Shown here: piece by piece, positions 47,121 through 57,023 of the stretch
How positions within the stretch are numbered: the stretch's first letter is position 1
How the letters are laid out: each line of letters begins with the position of its first letter
NCBI RefSeq assembly: GCF_009755665.1
Contig: NZ_CP046622.1
Location: 930,001 to 994,000, forward strand
DNA from: Variovorax paradoxus
GTDB lineage: Bacteria; Pseudomonadota; Gammaproteobacteria; Burkholderiales; Burkholderiaceae_C
Direction: 5' to 3'
DNA: 64,000 bases
Position numbers and translations under genes: made by a program
Notes under the pieces: generated by a model
Seen by the model: only the letters and a program-made list of their open reading frames with translations
Databases searched by the model: none
What the model was told of the DNA's origin: nothing

Positions 47121-50036
47121 TCATTGGCATGCTTCGCAAGTCGGATCGTCCACGCCGCAGAACGCGATGTCGGTTGCGGGAATCGCGTTCATCTGCGCCT
47201 TCGCTGCGGCAGCCGCGGCGTCGAGTGCGCTCATGCCGGAAGGTGCATCGCTGCCCGACGACACCGCGTTGAGACGGCCCGACTGCACAGTGGATTTCTC
47301 CGCGTGCGTCGCGCTCTGCGTGCGCAGGTAGTAGGTGGTCTTCAGGCCGCGCAGCCATGCGAGCTTGTAGGTGTCGTCGAGCTTCTTGCCCGATGCGCCG
47401 GCCATGTAGATGTTGAGCGACTGTGCCTGGTCGATCCACTTCTGGCGGCGTGCGGCGGCTTCGACGAGCCACGTGGTTTCCACTTCGAACGCGGTGGCGT
47501 AGAGCGCCTTCACGTCTTGCGGCACGCGGTCGATCGGACGCAGCGAACCGTCGAAGTGCTTCAGGTCCATCACCATCACGTCGTCCCACAGGCCCAGGCG
47601 CTTCAGGTCGCGCACCAGGTAATGGTTGATGACGGTGAACTCGCCCGACAGGTTCGACTTGACCGAGAGGTTGCCGAAGCACGGCTCGATGGAAGCGTCG
47701 ACGCCGATGATGTTCGAGATGGTCGCGGTCGGTGCGATGGCCACGCAGTTGGAGTTGCGCATGCCGTCGGCCTTGATCTTCTGGCGCAGCGCGTCCCAGT
47801 CGAGGGTGGCCGAGCGGTCGACCTCGACGTAGCCGCCGCGTGCTTTTTCAAGCAGGTCGAGCGTGTCGATCGGCAGGATGCCCTTGTCCCACAGCGAGCC
47901 CTTGTAGCTCGAGTACTTGCCGCGTTCCTTGGCCAGCTCGGTCGAGGCCCAGTACGCGTGGTAGCAGATGGCTTCCATCGACTCGTCGGCAAACTGCACG
48001 GCTTCCTGCGAGGCGTAGGGAATACGCAGTTCGTACAGCGCGTCCTGGAAGCCCATCAGGCCCAGGCCGACCGGACGGTGGCGCAGGTTCGAGTCGCGCG
48101 CCTTCTTCACGGCGTAGTAGTTGATGTCGATCACGTTGTCGAGCATGCGCATCGCGGTCGAGATCGTGCGCTTGAGCTTTTCCTGGTCGACCTTGCCATC
48201 CTTCAGGTGCTGCAGCAGGTTCACCGAACCCAGGTTGCAGACGGCGGTTTCGGTGTCGCTGGTGTTCAGCGTGATTTCGGTGCACAGGTTCGACGAGTGA
48301 ACCACGCCGGCGTGCTGCTGCGGCGAGCGCACGTTGCAGGCGTCCTTGAAGGTGATCCAGGGATGGCCGGTCTCGAACAGCATCGTGAGCATCTTGCGCC
48401 ACAGGTCCGACGCCTGGATGGTGCGGGCAGGCTTGATCTCGCCGCGCGCGGCTTTTTCTTCGTAGGCGACGTAGGCCTTCTCGAACTCGGCGCCGAACAG
48501 GTCGTGCAGGTCGGGCACGTTCGACGGCGAGAACAGCGTCCAGGTGCCCTTTTCCATCACGCGGCGCATGAAGAGGTCGGGAATCCAGTTGGCCGTGTTC
48601 ATGTCGTGCGTGCGGCGGCGGTCGTCGCCGGTGTTCTTGCGCAGCTCCAGGAACTCCTCGATGTCGAGGTGCCAGGTTTCAAGGTACGTGCAGACCGCGC
48701 CCTTGCGCTTGCCGCCCTGGTTCACCGCCACGGCGGTGTCGTTCACCACCTTGAGGAACGGCACCACGCCCTGCGATTCGCCGTTGGTGCCCTTGATGTG
48801 GCTGCCCAGTGCGCGCACGCGGGTCCAGTCGTTGCCCAGCCCACCCGCAAACTTGGAGAGCAGCGCGTTTTCCTTGATCGACTCGTAGATGCCGTCCAGG
48901 TCGTCGGGCACGGTGGTCAGGTAACAGCTGGACAGCTGCGAGCGCAGCGTGCCGGCGTTGAAGAGCGTGGGCGTGCTCGACATGAAGTCGAACGACGACA
49001 GCACTTCGTAGAACTCGATGGCGCGCGCTTCGCGGTCGATTTCGCCGAGCGAGAGGCCCATCGCCACGCGCATGAAGAAAGCCTGCGGCAGCTCGATGCG
49101 CGACTTGCGCACGTGCAGGAAGTAGCGGTCGTACAGCGTCTGCAGGCCGAGGTAGTCGAACTGGTTGTCGCGCTCTGCCTTGAGCGCCGCGCCCAGGCGG
49201 GGCAGGTCGTACTGCAGCAGCTTTTCGTCGAGCAGCTCGTTCTCGACCCCCTTCTTGATGAACTGCGGGAAGTAGTCGGCGTAGGTCTGCGCGCGCTCGG
49301 CGGGCATGACTTCGCGGCCGATGATTTCCTTGAAGATCGTGTGCAGCAGCAGGCGGGCGGTCGCGAACGTGTAGTCGGGGTCTTTCTCGATGAGCGTGCG
49401 GGCAGCCAGGATCGAGGCCTTGTACACCTCGTCGAGCGGCACGCCGTCGTACAGGTTGCGCATCGTCTCGGCGACGATCGGCGCGGCACTGATGCCGTCG
49501 CCCAGGCCTTCGCAAGCCGATTCGATCAGGCCCTTGAGTTCGTTCAGGTCGAGCGCCACGCGCTCGCCGCGGTCCAGCACGTGGAGCAGCGGCGCGGCCG
49601 GCGTTTCCTGCGTGCCTTGCTTGGAACGCTCTTGCGTGCGGCGTTCGCGGTACAGCACATAGGCGCGCGCGATTTCGTGGTGGCCGCCGCGCATCAGGCC
49701 GAGTTCGACCTGGTCTTGCACGTCTTCGATATGGAAGGTGCCGCCGCCCGGACGCGAGCGAACCATGGCGCGGATCACGCCTTGCGTGAGGGCGTCGACC
49801 GTTTCGCGCACGCTGGCCGAAGCCGCGCCCTGGGTGCCGTGCACCGCCAGGAAGGCTTTCATCATCGCGATGGCGATCTTGTTGGGTTCGAAGGGAACCA
49901 CGGCGCCATTGCGGCGGATGATCTGGTAGTGCGCGAGGTTCTGGCCGGTGGGCGAGCCGGCAGTGTCTCGTTGCTGCTGCTGCGGCGTCGAGGGAACGGC
50001 GCGCGGGGTCGATGGGGTGTTCAGGGCTGTTTGCAT
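47121..50036 (-). CDS. nrdA: NrdA, class Ia ribonucleotide reductase alpha subunit with ATP cone
   Basis: NrdA reduces ribonucleoside diphosphates to deoxy forms. The start at 50036 follows GAGAGGAAG and gives 971 residues. After a low-complexity Gln/Pro start comes an ATP cone (about 35-135, YQIIRRNGAVVPFEPNKI), the overall activity site. The barrel shows STPTLFNAG, the active-site SSNLCTEI (Asn, Cys, Glu) and AVCNLGSVNL with a redox Cys; the C-terminus ends CEACQ with the redox Cys pair. NrdR boxes overlap its promoter. Confidence 0.96.
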   Translation of the reverse strand: MQTALNTPSTPRAVPSTPQQQQRDTAGSPTGQNLAHYQIIRRNGAVVPFEPNKIAIAMMKAFLAVHGTQGAASASVRETVDALTQGVIRAMVRSRPGGGTFHIEDVQDQVELGLMRGGHHEIARAYVLYRERRTQERSKQGTQETPAAPLLHVLDRGERVALDLNELKGLIESACEGLGDGISAAPIVAETMRNLYDGVPLDEVYKASILAARTLIEKDPDYTFATARLLLHTIFKEIIGREVMPAERAQTYADYFPQFIKKGVENELLDEKLLQYDLPRLGAALKAERDNQFDYLGLQTLYDRYFLHVRKSRIELPQAFFMRVAMGLSLGEIDREARAIEFYEVLSSFDFMSSTPTLFNAGTLRSQLSSCYLTTVPDDLDGIYESIKENALLSKFAGGLGNDWTRVRALGSHIKGTNGESQGVVPFLKVVNDTAVAVNQGGKRKGAVCTYLETWHLDIEEFLELRKNTGDDRRRTHDMNTANWIPDLFMRRVMEKGTWTLFSPSNVPDLHDLFGAEFEKAYVAYEEKAARGEIKPARTIQASDLWRKMLTMLFETGHPWITFKDACNVRSPQQHAGVVHSSNLCTEITLNTSDTETAVCNLGSVNLLQHLKDGKVDQEKLKRTISTAMRMLDNVIDINYYAVKKARDSNLRHRPVGLGLMGFQDALYELRIPYASQEAVQFADESMEAICYHAYWASTELAKERGKYSSYKGSLWDKGILPIDTLDLLEKARGGYVEVDRSATLDWDALRQKIKADGMRNSNCVAIAPTATISNIIGVDASIEPCFGNLSVKSNLSGEFTVINHYLVRDLKRLGLWDDVMVMDLKHFDGSLRPIDRVPQDVKALYATAFEVETTWLVEAAARRQKWIDQAQSLNIYMAGASGKKLDDTYKLAWLRGLKTTYYLRTQSATHAEKSTVQSGRLNAVSSGSDAPSGMSALDAAAAAAKAQMNAIPATDIAFCGVDDPTCEACQ

Positions 50037-50120
50037 TCGCTTCCTCTCGGTGTGGCAATTCTTGTTGGGTGGCAATGCGTTGGCGGGGCATTGCGCCGGT
50101 GCGTGATGACCGGACGGAAG

Positions 50121-50167
50121 ACACTATATCTAGGGTGCGAAGCGTCTACAACCACTAGATGTAGTGT
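50121..50167 (-). promoter_or_regulatory. nrdA promoter with two NrdR boxes
   Basis: ACACTATATCTAGGGT (50121-50136) and CCACTAGATGTAGTGT (50152-50167) match the NrdR box consensus ACACTATATATAGTGT and start 31 bases apart, the usual three-turn spacing. On the minus strand TTGTAG (50151-50146), a 17-base spacer and TATAGT (50128-50123) form a sigma70 promoter. Box 1 covers the -10 and box 2 adjoins the -35, so NrdR with bound nucleotide would repress nrdAB. Confidence 0.85.
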
Positions 50168-50386
50168 TTTTTGAGATATTCAACACAGTGGCGTATTTGT
50201 TTGGGCGCGGCACTCGGCCAGCGATGCCCATGAATACTGGCCTATGGTCGCGCAACCCGCGCAGGCTGTGGCTTGCAAGCGGATTTGGGCCTGCAAGGCG
50301 CATGGTTGCTGGAGGCGCACTCTGGATTTTAGAGATTGCTGCGGCGCAAGAACGGCACATCGCAGGCCGCCGCGCGATTAAAAAAA
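50168..50386. other. Rest of the nrdA-ampD intergenic region
   Basis: Together with the promoter this makes a 350-base stretch without a gene (50037-50386). Beyond the NrdR boxes I see no terminator with a T run for ampD and no conserved reading frame. Confidence 0.6.
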
Positions 50387-51004
50387 TTAGAGCGGCAGCA
50401 CCTGTTCGGGAAACATCCGCGGACTCCAGCCGAGCTGGCCGCGCAGCAATTGCCAGTCAAAGCCCGCGCCCGGATCCTGTTTGCGGCCCGGCGCAATGTG
50501 CTCATGGCCCGCGATGAACGCGATGGCATAGTGCTGCGCAATCGCCGCGCAAAGGCTGGCCAGCGTTTCGTATTGGGCCTCGTCGAAGGGCTGGCCTTCC
50601 AGGCCCTCGAGTTCGATGCCGATCGAATCGTCGTTGCAGTTTTCGCGGCCACGCCAGGACGACACGCCGGCATGCCAGGCGCGCTCGTCGCAGCTCACGA
50701 ACTGCCAGAGTTCGCCGTTGCGCCGCACATAGAAGTGCGAGGAAACCTGCAGGCCGCGAATGGATTGGAAGTAAGGGTGCGCGTCCCAGTCGAGCTGGTT
50801 CGCGAAGAGCTGCTGCACCGCATCGCCGCCATATTCGCCGGGCGGCAGGCTGATGGAATGCAGCACGATCAGGTCGGTCTGCGCGCCTGCCGGTCGCGGG
50901 CCGAAATTCGGCGATTGCAGCGCCTTTGCAAAGCGGTACCAGCCGGCGCGCCAGAGGCCGTCGTCGCCGCTCGCGTTCGACGTTGCTGCTTCAATCGTCG
51001 GCAT
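50387..51004 (-). CDS. ampD: AmpD, 1,6-anhydro-N-acetylmuramyl-L-alanine amidase
   Basis: AmpD is a cytoplasmic zinc amidase that cuts the peptide from anhydro-muropeptides in peptidoglycan recycling. The 205-residue protein has zinc ligands in IVLHSIS (His) and GHEHIAPGRKQDPG (His and Asp), plus SSHFYVRRNGELWQFV. It overlaps the end of pilR by 14 bases. There is no ampR or ampG nearby. The product tripeptide feeds Mpl (37018-38421). Confidence 0.95.
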   Translation of the reverse strand: MPTIEAATSNASGDDGLWRAGWYRFAKALQSPNFGPRPAGAQTDLIVLHSISLPPGEYGGDAVQQLFANQLDWDAHPYFQSIRGLQVSSHFYVRRNGELWQFVSCDERAWHAGVSSWRGRENCNDDSIGIELEGLEGQPFDEAQYETLASLCAAIAQHYAIAFIAGHEHIAPGRKQDPGAGFDWQLLRGQLGWSPRMFPEQVLPL

Positions 51005-52553
51005 TGCTCGCGGTACCTTCGTCGCCGTTGGGCGTGGTGATGCCCAGCCGTGCGATGCGATAGCGGATCTGGCGCAGGCTCATGCCGAGCCGCGCGGCGG
51101 CCGCGGTTCGATTGAAGCCGCTTTCATGCAGCGCGCGCACCAGAATTTCGCGCTCCTGCTGGTCGAGGTAGGCCTGCAGGTCGGATGGCAAGGGCGGCGG
51201 TGCGGTCTTGGGCTCGGCGAAAGCTGCGGCTGCGGGCGCCGCAACGGCGAGCGGTTCACCGTCCCCCGGCGGCGGTGAGGATGAGGGCGCCGAAGCCGCA
51301 AGCCCCGCGACGGCGGGCTGTCCGCCTCCCATCAGGTCCAGGTGCAGTTCGTCGCCGTCGTTGAGGGCCACGGCGCGGTGCAGCAGGTTTTCAAGTTCGC
51401 GCACATTGCCGTGCAGCGGATGCTGCGCCAGCCGGTGCAGCAGATCGGCGGAAAGATGCGGCACCGGCAGTCCGCCGTCGTGCGCAATGCGCGCGAGCAA
51501 CGCGGCGCACAGGGCCGGCAGGTCTTCGCGCCGGTCGCGCAGCGCGGGCACCGCGATCTCGATCACGTTGAGCCGGTAGAAAAGGTCCTGGCGAAAGCGG
51601 CCCGCGTTGACTTCGGCGTGCAGGTCCTTGTGGGTGGCACTCACGACGCGCACGTCGACCGCGTCTTCCTGCGTGGAGCCGATGGAGCGCACGCTGCGCT
51701 CCTGGATCGCGCGCAGCAGCTTTGACTGCATTGCCAGCGGCAGGTCGCCGATTTCGTCGAGGAACAGCGTGCCGCCCCGTGCGGCCTGGAAGTAGCCGTC
51801 GCGGTCTTGCGACGAGCCGGTGTACGAGCCCTTGCGCGCACCGAAGAATTCGGCCTCGAGCAGGTTCTCCGGAATGGCGCCGCAGTTGACCGCGACGAAC
51901 GGGCCGTCGCTGCGCTGGCTGCAGGCGTGCACGGCGCGCGCCACCAGCTCCTTGCCGGTGCCCGATTCGCCGCGCACCAGCACGGGCGCCATGCCGCGCG
52001 CCACCTTGGCGATGCGCGACTTGACCAGGCGCATCGGCTCCGAGTTGCCGACCAGCCGTTCGAGCGCCGCAATGCCGCTGCCTGTCACGCCGGGCGTGTC
52101 GCCGGCACGTTCGCCTTGTGCCGCCGGTGCCGCTTTCATGGTCTTGGCGGGCGCGGCGTGCTGCGCCTGCACGGCGGAGGCAACCACGGCGCGGAACTGC
52201 TTCAGGTCGACAGGCTTGGTCAGGTAATCGAACGCGCCGGCTTTCAGCGCCTCGACCGCGTTTTCCGCCGAGCCGTAGGCCGTCATCACGACGCAGCGCT
52301 CGGTGCGTTGGTCTTTCTGGATGCGATGGATGATTTCCATGCCCTGGCCGTCCGGCAAGCGCATGTCGGTGATCACAGCATCGAATTGGCCGGCCTCCAG
52401 GTGCTCCCATGCTTCCGAAACGCTGCCCGCGGCTTCCACGCGGTAGCCCTCGCGCAGCAGCGTGAGCTCATACAGCGTGCGCAGGTCGGGCTCGTCGTCG
52501 ATGACCAGGATGTTGGCCGGGCGCTGCAGGGAAGGGGGATTGGGAGTGCTCAC
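50991..52553 (-). CDS. pilR: PilR, sigma54-dependent response regulator of type IV pili
   Basis: PilR activates sigma54 promoters such as pilA after phosphorylation by PilS. The 520-residue protein has a receiver domain (about 15-130, [10 protein letters not shown] with the phospho-Asp), an AAA+ domain with GESGTGKE, the sigma54-contact loop as GSYTG in place of GAFTG, Walker [11 protein letters not shown], an Ala/Pro-rich linker (about 410-460) and a Fis-type helix-turn-helix ([22 protein letters not shown]). It follows pilS by 4 bases. No pilin gene is in the window. Confidence 0.92.
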   Translation of the reverse strand: MSTPNPPSLQRPANILVIDDEPDLRTLYELTLLREGYRVEAAGSVSEAWEHLEAGQFDAVITDMRLPDGQGMEIIHRIQKDQRTERCVVMTAYGSAENAVEALKAGAFDYLTKPVDLKQFRAVVASAVQAQHAAPAKTMKAAPAAQGERAGDTPGVTGSGIAALERLVGNSEPMRLVKSRIAKVARGMAPVLVRGESGTGKELVARAVHACSQRSDGPFVAVNCGAIPENLLEAEFFGARKGSYTGSSQDRDGYFQAARGGTLFLDEIGDLPLAMQSKLLRAIQERSVRSIGSTQEDAVDVRVVSATHKDLHAEVNAGRFRQDLFYRLNVIEIAVPALRDRREDLPALCAALLARIAHDGGLPVPHLSADLLHRLAQHPLHGNVRELENLLHRAVALNDGDELHLDLMGGGQPAVAGLAASAPSSSPPPGDGEPLAVAAPAAAAFAEPKTAPPPLPSDLQAYLDQQEREILVRALHESGFNRTAAAARLGMSLRQIRYRIARLGITTPNGDEGTASNADD

Positions 52554-52557
52554 GGCG

Positions 52558-54255
52558 CTATTGTGTCAGCCGGTTTTCGCTGGGAGCGAAGCTGACGAAG
52601 AATTCATTCCCCTCGGGCCCACCCGCCACAAGCGCGCGGCGCTCGTAGCCGATCGTGGCACCGTGGCGCCGGCACAGCTCGCGGCACAGGAACAGGCCGA
52701 GTCCGCTGGAGCGGCTTTCGGACGAAAAAAAAGGCTCGAACAAATGGCGCTGCACCGCGGGCTCCAGCGGAGCGCCGTCGCTCCACACCTGCAGGCTCGG
52801 CCGCCCTGAACTTCCGCGCTGCGTGGTGGTGACGACCTGGATCGAGTCCTCGCGCTTGCCGGCGTAGCGCGCCGCGTTGTCCAGCAGGTTCACGAGCAGC
52901 CGGCGCAGGTGCTCGACATCGAAGCGCACCTCGCTGTCGGCGGCATCGAGCGTGATCAGAACGCCCGGGCGGTGCGTCTGGCGCACCCACTCTTCGGCAA
53001 GGGCGCGCACGGCGGGGTCGAGCGCGACCTGCTCGCCGAGCGAAAGCACGCGCTGCTGGCGCGCACGCGAAACATCGAGCACATCGTCCACGATGCGTGC
53101 GAGCCGCTGCGCGTTGTGCTGCACCATGCTGGTCAGCTTGCGGTGCGCGGGATCGGTGAGGTCTTCGTTGAGCAGCGCGCTGGCCTGCGTGATGGCGGCC
53201 AGCGGATTGCGGATTTCATGCGCCACCGCGGCCGACATGCGGCCCATTGCCGCCAGCTTCTCGGTGCGGATGCGGGCCTCGAGTTCGCGCAGGTCTTGAA
53301 GGAACATCACGCACAGGCTGTCCACGCGCTGTTCGCTCGTGGGCGTGAGCCGCGTGCGTACCCGCACCTCGCGTGCCGCGCCGCGCGCTTGCGCCACCGG
53401 AATTTCTTCGGATTGCGGCGCCCGGCGCGCAAAGGTCTGGCGCGCCAGCGCGGCCAGCGCGTGCCACGCGGGCTGCGTGTGCAGCGCAAAGGGCAGGGGG
53501 AGCTTGGCCAAGCCTTGGCCGAGGATGGCATCGGCGGCCGGATTGGCCGCGTGCACGAGGCCTTCGGCGTCGATCACCAGCACGCCTTCGCTCAGCGTTT
53601 CGATCACCAGGTCGTTCACCTGCGCCTGCATTTGCGCACTGCTGCGGTTGCGCTCGGCGGTTGCCTCCTCTCGCGCAAGACGGCGCGCGAGCTCGTGCGC
53701 CAGCAGCGCCACCACAAAGAGCCCGGTGCCCGTGAGTGCCGCCTGCACGAAGCGGGTGGACGAATCGCCGGGCTGCTGGAGCCAATGCCAGCCCGCGTCT
53801 GCAAGCAGCAGCAGCGTGACGGTGGCCGTGGTGCCTAGGCCCACGGTCACCGTTCCGAGCACCGCGCTCATGAGCACCGGCAGTGCGAACAGCGGCGTGT
53901 AGTTGATGTTGCCGCCCTGCAGCACCTGGAGCGCAGTGAAGGTGCCCAGGTCGATGCCGATGGTCACGAACCACAGCGCCGCAAAGCCACGGATGGGCGG
54001 CGTGAAATGTGCGTAGCGCGCACCCAGCCAGCTGGCCGCCAGGTACCCAGCTGAAAGCGCAATGGCCAGCGGCTGCATCGTCTGGCCGAGCGCCAGGGCC
54101 ACGCCCTGCAGCAGCACGAGCACCAGCGCCACGAAGCAACGCGCCGCCATGAAGCCGCGCCACAGCCGCAGCAGCGCGGCGCTTTCGCTGCGGCCCGGTT
54201 CGAGCACGTCCCAGTCGGTGACGGCTTCGCCGCGCGACCAGAGAGACGAGCTCAT
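52558..54255 (-). CDS. pilS: PilS, sensor histidine kinase for PilR
   Basis: The 565-residue protein has about six N-terminal membrane helices (about 35-205), a PAS-like region (about 225-330), a HisKA domain with AVAHEIRNPLAAITQASALLNED and an ATPase domain with LLVNLLDNAARYA and GLGLFLCREL. This layout is that of PilS, which senses the inner-membrane pilin pool. The PP0621-type gene ends just upstream at 54271. Confidence 0.9.
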   Translation of the reverse strand: MSSSLWSRGEAVTDWDVLEPGRSESAALLRLWRGFMAARCFVALVLVLLQGVALALGQTMQPLAIALSAGYLAASWLGARYAHFTPPIRGFAALWFVTIGIDLGTFTALQVLQGGNINYTPLFALPVLMSAVLGTVTVGLGTTATVTLLLLADAGWHWLQQPGDSSTRFVQAALTGTGLFVVALLAHELARRLAREEATAERNRSSAQMQAQVNDLVIETLSEGVLVIDAEGLVHAANPAADAILGQGLAKLPLPFALHTQPAWHALAALARQTFARRAPQSEEIPVAQARGAAREVRVRTRLTPTSEQRVDSLCVMFLQDLRELEARIRTEKLAAMGRMSAAVAHEIRNPLAAITQASALLNEDLTDPAHRKLTSMVQHNAQRLARIVDDVLDVSRARQQRVLSLGEQVALDPAVRALAEEWVRQTHRPGVLITLDAADSEVRFDVEHLRRLLVNLLDNAARYAGKREDSIQVVTTTQRGSSGRPSLQVWSDGAPLEPAVQRHLFEPFFSSESRSSGLGLFLCRELCRRHGATIGYERRALVAGGPEGNEFFVSFAPSENRLTQ

Positions 54256-54270
54256 GGAGGCAGCACCCGT

Positions 54271-54528
54271 TCAGCCGCGCTCGGCGGCCTCACGGTGCGC
54301 CGCACTGCAGTAGACCGCATCGCCCGGGCCGCCGAGCGCATCGCTTGCAGGCAGGTGCAAGCCGCAATGCGCGCAGCGCAGCATGGCCTTGGGCGCGGCC
54401 GGTGCGGCGGGCTGGCGCTGGGCGCGGGCTGCCTTTTCGCGCTGCGCGTCGCGCATTTCCTCGCGCCGGTTCTTGCGCCAGAGCCAGATCGCCACCCAGA
54501 GCACCGCGAGGACGAGCAGGTATTTCAT
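54271..54528 (-). CDS. Small PP0621-family membrane protein with a Cys cluster
   Basis: The 85-residue protein has an N-terminal helix (about 2-18), a basic segment, and a C-terminal treble-clef-like CAHCG...YCSAAH pattern that could bind zinc. Proteins of this family commonly lie beside pilSR in beta- and gammaproteobacteria; their role is unknown. The ATG overlaps the stop of the CcsA-like gene. Confidence 0.85.
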   Translation of the reverse strand: MKYLLVLAVLWVAIWLWRKNRREEMRDAQREKAARAQRQPAAPAAPKAMLRCAHCGLHLPASDALGGPGDAVYCSAAHREAAERG

Positions 54529-55334
54529 GCCGTGCCGCGCGCCAGCACCACTTCGAGCACAAAACGCGAACCCACATAGGCCAACAGCAGCAAGGCGGAG
54601 CCGGCATACAGCACGCGCCGTGCCGTGCGGCCGCGCCAGCCGAAGCGCGCGCGCCCCACCAGCAGCACGGCAAAGCTCATCCACGCCAGCACCGAGAACA
54701 CGGTCTTGTGGTCCCACTTCCAAGCCCGGACGGTGGCGCCGTACAGCGTTTCGCTGAACAGCAGGCCTGCCAGCAGCGTGGCGGAAAGCAGAACGAACCC
54801 CGCCGTGACGAAGCGGAAGGTGAGCCGTTCGAGCGTGAGCAGCGGCACCCCGGCCTGCGGTTCGGTGGCCAGGCGAATCTGCTTTTCGGCCCGTGTGATC
54901 AACCAGGCGTGCACCACCGCGGCGCCGAACAACCCATAAGACGCAATGCCGAGCGCCAGGTGCAGCGGCAGCCACGGCGATGCCGTAACGTGCAGTGGCG
55001 TGCCGGGAAACAGAATTGCCAGCACCACCGCGGCCGCGCCCAGCCACGCCAACGCCCGTCGTACTTTCAATTGCGGGTACATGCGGCTTTCGACCGCGTA
55101 GACGGTAAGGACCAGCCATGCCGTGACAGAGAGCGCCGGCGCAAAGCCGAAGCGCGGTTGGCTACCGATCAGGCCGTGGGCCAGCACCGCGGCATGCAGC
55201 AGCCATGCGAGCCCCAGGGCCCATTGGGTGGCTTTTCGGCTCAGGCGGGCACCCGCGGCGGCGGCAAATCCGTAGGCAGCCGCGGTGGCGATGCCCAGCG
55301 CCACGGCAAGTGGGGAGGGGATCGCTAAAATCAT
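54525..55334 (-). CDS. CcsA/YpjD-like inner-membrane protein
   Basis: The 269-residue protein predicts eight membrane helices and carries the cytochrome c assembly family motif near WKWDHKTVFSVLAWMSF, with conserved His residues in the helices. The YpjD branch beside ffh is widespread in proteobacteria; its role is not established. The start at 55334 gives the family N-terminus. It is divergent from ffh across a 193-base gap. Confidence 0.88.
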   Translation of the reverse strand: MILAIPSPLAVALGIATAAAYGFAAAAGARLSRKATQWALGLAWLLHAAVLAHGLIGSQPRFGFAPALSVTAWLVLTVYAVESRMYPQLKVRRALAWLGAAAVVLAILFPGTPLHVTASPWLPLHLALGIASYGLFGAAVVHAWLITRAEKQIRLATEPQAGVPLLTLERLTFRFVTAGFVLLSATLLAGLLFSETLYGATVRAWKWDHKTVFSVLAWMSFAVLLVGRARFGWRGRTARRVLYAGSALLLLAYVGSRFVLEVVLARGTA

Positions 55335-55527
55335 TGCAGGAGTGTAATAGGCTCGCCCCCCGTCTTCGCGCACTTCGTGGCGCATCGCCAACCCGCTGCC
55401 GGGGCAACACGCGCGTCCCGGCAAAGCCGATCTGGCGGTGTTTCGCGAATGGGCGCAAGCGGCCGACACTCACATCAATTACGACTTCCCAATGACCCGC
55501 CGCGGCGGGCAGCAAGGCATTTCTTCC

Positions 55528-56916
55528 ATGGCCACCGCCCTCTCAGAAAAGTTCTCCCGCCTCGTCAAGACGATGAGCGGCCAGGCGCGCATTACCGAAA
55601 GCAACGTGCAGGACATGCTGCGCGAAGTGCGCATGGCGCTGCTCGAGGCCGACGTGGCGCTGCCCGTGGTGCGCGACTTCGTCGCCCGCGTGAAAGAAAA
55701 GTCGCTCGGCCAGGAAGTGTTGGGTTCGCTCAAGCCGGGCCAGGCGCTGGTCGGCATCGTGAACCGCGAACTCGCCGCCACCATGGGCGAGGGCATCTCC
55801 GACATCAACCTTGCGGCCCAGCCGCCCGCCGTGATCCTGATGGCCGGCCTGCAGGGCGCGGGCAAGACCACCACCACCGCCAAGCTGGCCAAGCACCTGA
55901 TCGAAAAGCGCAAGAAGAAAGTGCTGACCGTGTCGGGCGACGTCTACCGGCCCGCGGCTATCGAACAGCTCAAGATGGTCACCAGGCAGGCCGGTGCCGA
56001 ATGGTTCCCGAGCACGCCGGACCAGAAGCCACTCGACATTGCACGCGCCGCGCTCGACCATGCCAAGCGCCATTTCTTCGATGTGCTGCTGGTCGACACG
56101 GCCGGCCGCCTGGCGATCGACGAAGTGCTGATGACCGAAATCAAGCAACTGCACGGCGCGCTCGATCCGGTCGAAACGCTGTTCGTCGTCGATGCGATGC
56201 AGGGCCAGGACGCGATCAACACCGCCAAGGCCTTCAAGGATGCGCTGCCGCTCACCGGCATCATCCTGACCAAGACCGACGGCGATTCGCGCGGGGGTGC
56301 GGCGCTGTCGGTGCGGCAGGTTACCGGCGTGCCCATCAAGTTCGCAGGCACCAGCGAGAAGATAGACGGCCTTGAGGTGTTCGACGCCGAGCGCCATGCC
56401 GGGCGCATCCTGGGCATGGGCGACATCGTCGCGCTGGTCGAGCAGGTCACGGCCGGCGTCGACGTGGCGGCGGCGCAGAAGCTTGCGGCCAAGGTGAAGA
56501 GCGGCGCGGGCTTCGACCTGAACGACTTTCTTGGCCAGCTTCAGCAGATGAAGCAGATGGGCGGCCTCTCCAGCCTGATGGACAAGCTGCCGCAGCAGAT
56601 GGCCGCCAAGGCCACCGAGGCCGACATGACCCGCGCCGAGCGCGACATCCGCCGCAAGGAAGGCATCATCCAGAGCATGACGCCGCTGGAGCGCCGCAAG
56701 CCCGAACTGCTCAAGGCCACGCGCAAGCGCCGCATTGCGGCCGGCGCTGGCGTGCAGGTTCAGGAAGTGAACCGCCTGCTCAACGAGTTCGAGCAGATGC
56801 AGGGCATGATGAAGAAGATGAAGGGCGGCGGCCTCATGAAGATGATGAAGAAGATGGGCGGCATGAAGGGCATGGGCGGAATGGGTGGTCCTGGCGGGCC
56901 GAAGCTGCCGTTCTAG
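55528..56916 (+). CDS. ffh: Ffh, signal recognition particle protein
   Basis: Ffh binds 4.5S RNA and signal sequences and delivers ribosomes to FtsY. ATG 55528 gives 462 residues starting MATALSEKFSRLVKTMSG, as in the family; ATG 55492 would add 12 residues. The NG domain shows GLQGAGKTTTTAKLA, DTAGRLAID and TKTDGDSRGG; the M domain has a Met-rich C-terminus (MKKMKGGGLMKMMKK) that binds signal sequences. Confidence 0.97.
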   Translation: MATALSEKFSRLVKTMSGQARITESNVQDMLREVRMALLEADVALPVVRDFVARVKEKSLGQEVLGSLKPGQALVGIVNRELAATMGEGISDINLAAQPPAVILMAGLQGAGKTTTTAKLAKHLIEKRKKKVLTVSGDVYRPAAIEQLKMVTRQAGAEWFPSTPDQKPLDIARAALDHAKRHFFDVLLVDTAGRLAIDEVLMTEIKQLHGALDPVETLFVVDAMQGQDAINTAKAFKDALPLTGIILTKTDGDSRGGAALSVRQVTGVPIKFAGTSEKIDGLEVFDAERHAGRILGMGDIVALVEQVTAGVDVAAAQKLAAKVKSGAGFDLNDFLGQLQQMKQMGGLSSLMDKLPQQMAAKATEADMTRAERDIRRKEGIIQSMTPLERRKPELLKATRKRRIAAGAGVQVQEVNRLLNEFEQMQGMMKKMKGGGLMKMMKKMGGMKGMGGMGGPGGPKLPF

Positions 56917-56960
56917 ACACACATATAGAGAGGGGCTGCTGTCCTGGCGGCCGCTCCATG

Positions 56961-56991
56961 AAAAAAGCCGGCCCAGTGGCCGGCTTTTTTT
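56961..56991. terminator. Bidirectional terminator between ffh and opgH
   Basis: AAAAAA, then GCCGGCC-CAGT-GGCCGGC, then TTTTTTT. It serves ffh on the plus strand and opgH on the minus strand. Confidence 0.95.
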
Positions 56992-57023
56992 GTTGCGCTG
57001 AGCTTCAGCGCTTCAATCAATCA

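Noticed and set aside
46518..50174. A 1218-codon open frame on the plus strand opposite nrdA
   Set aside because: It is a mirror of the intact nrdA gene with no recognisable domain; composition is typical of antisense translation.
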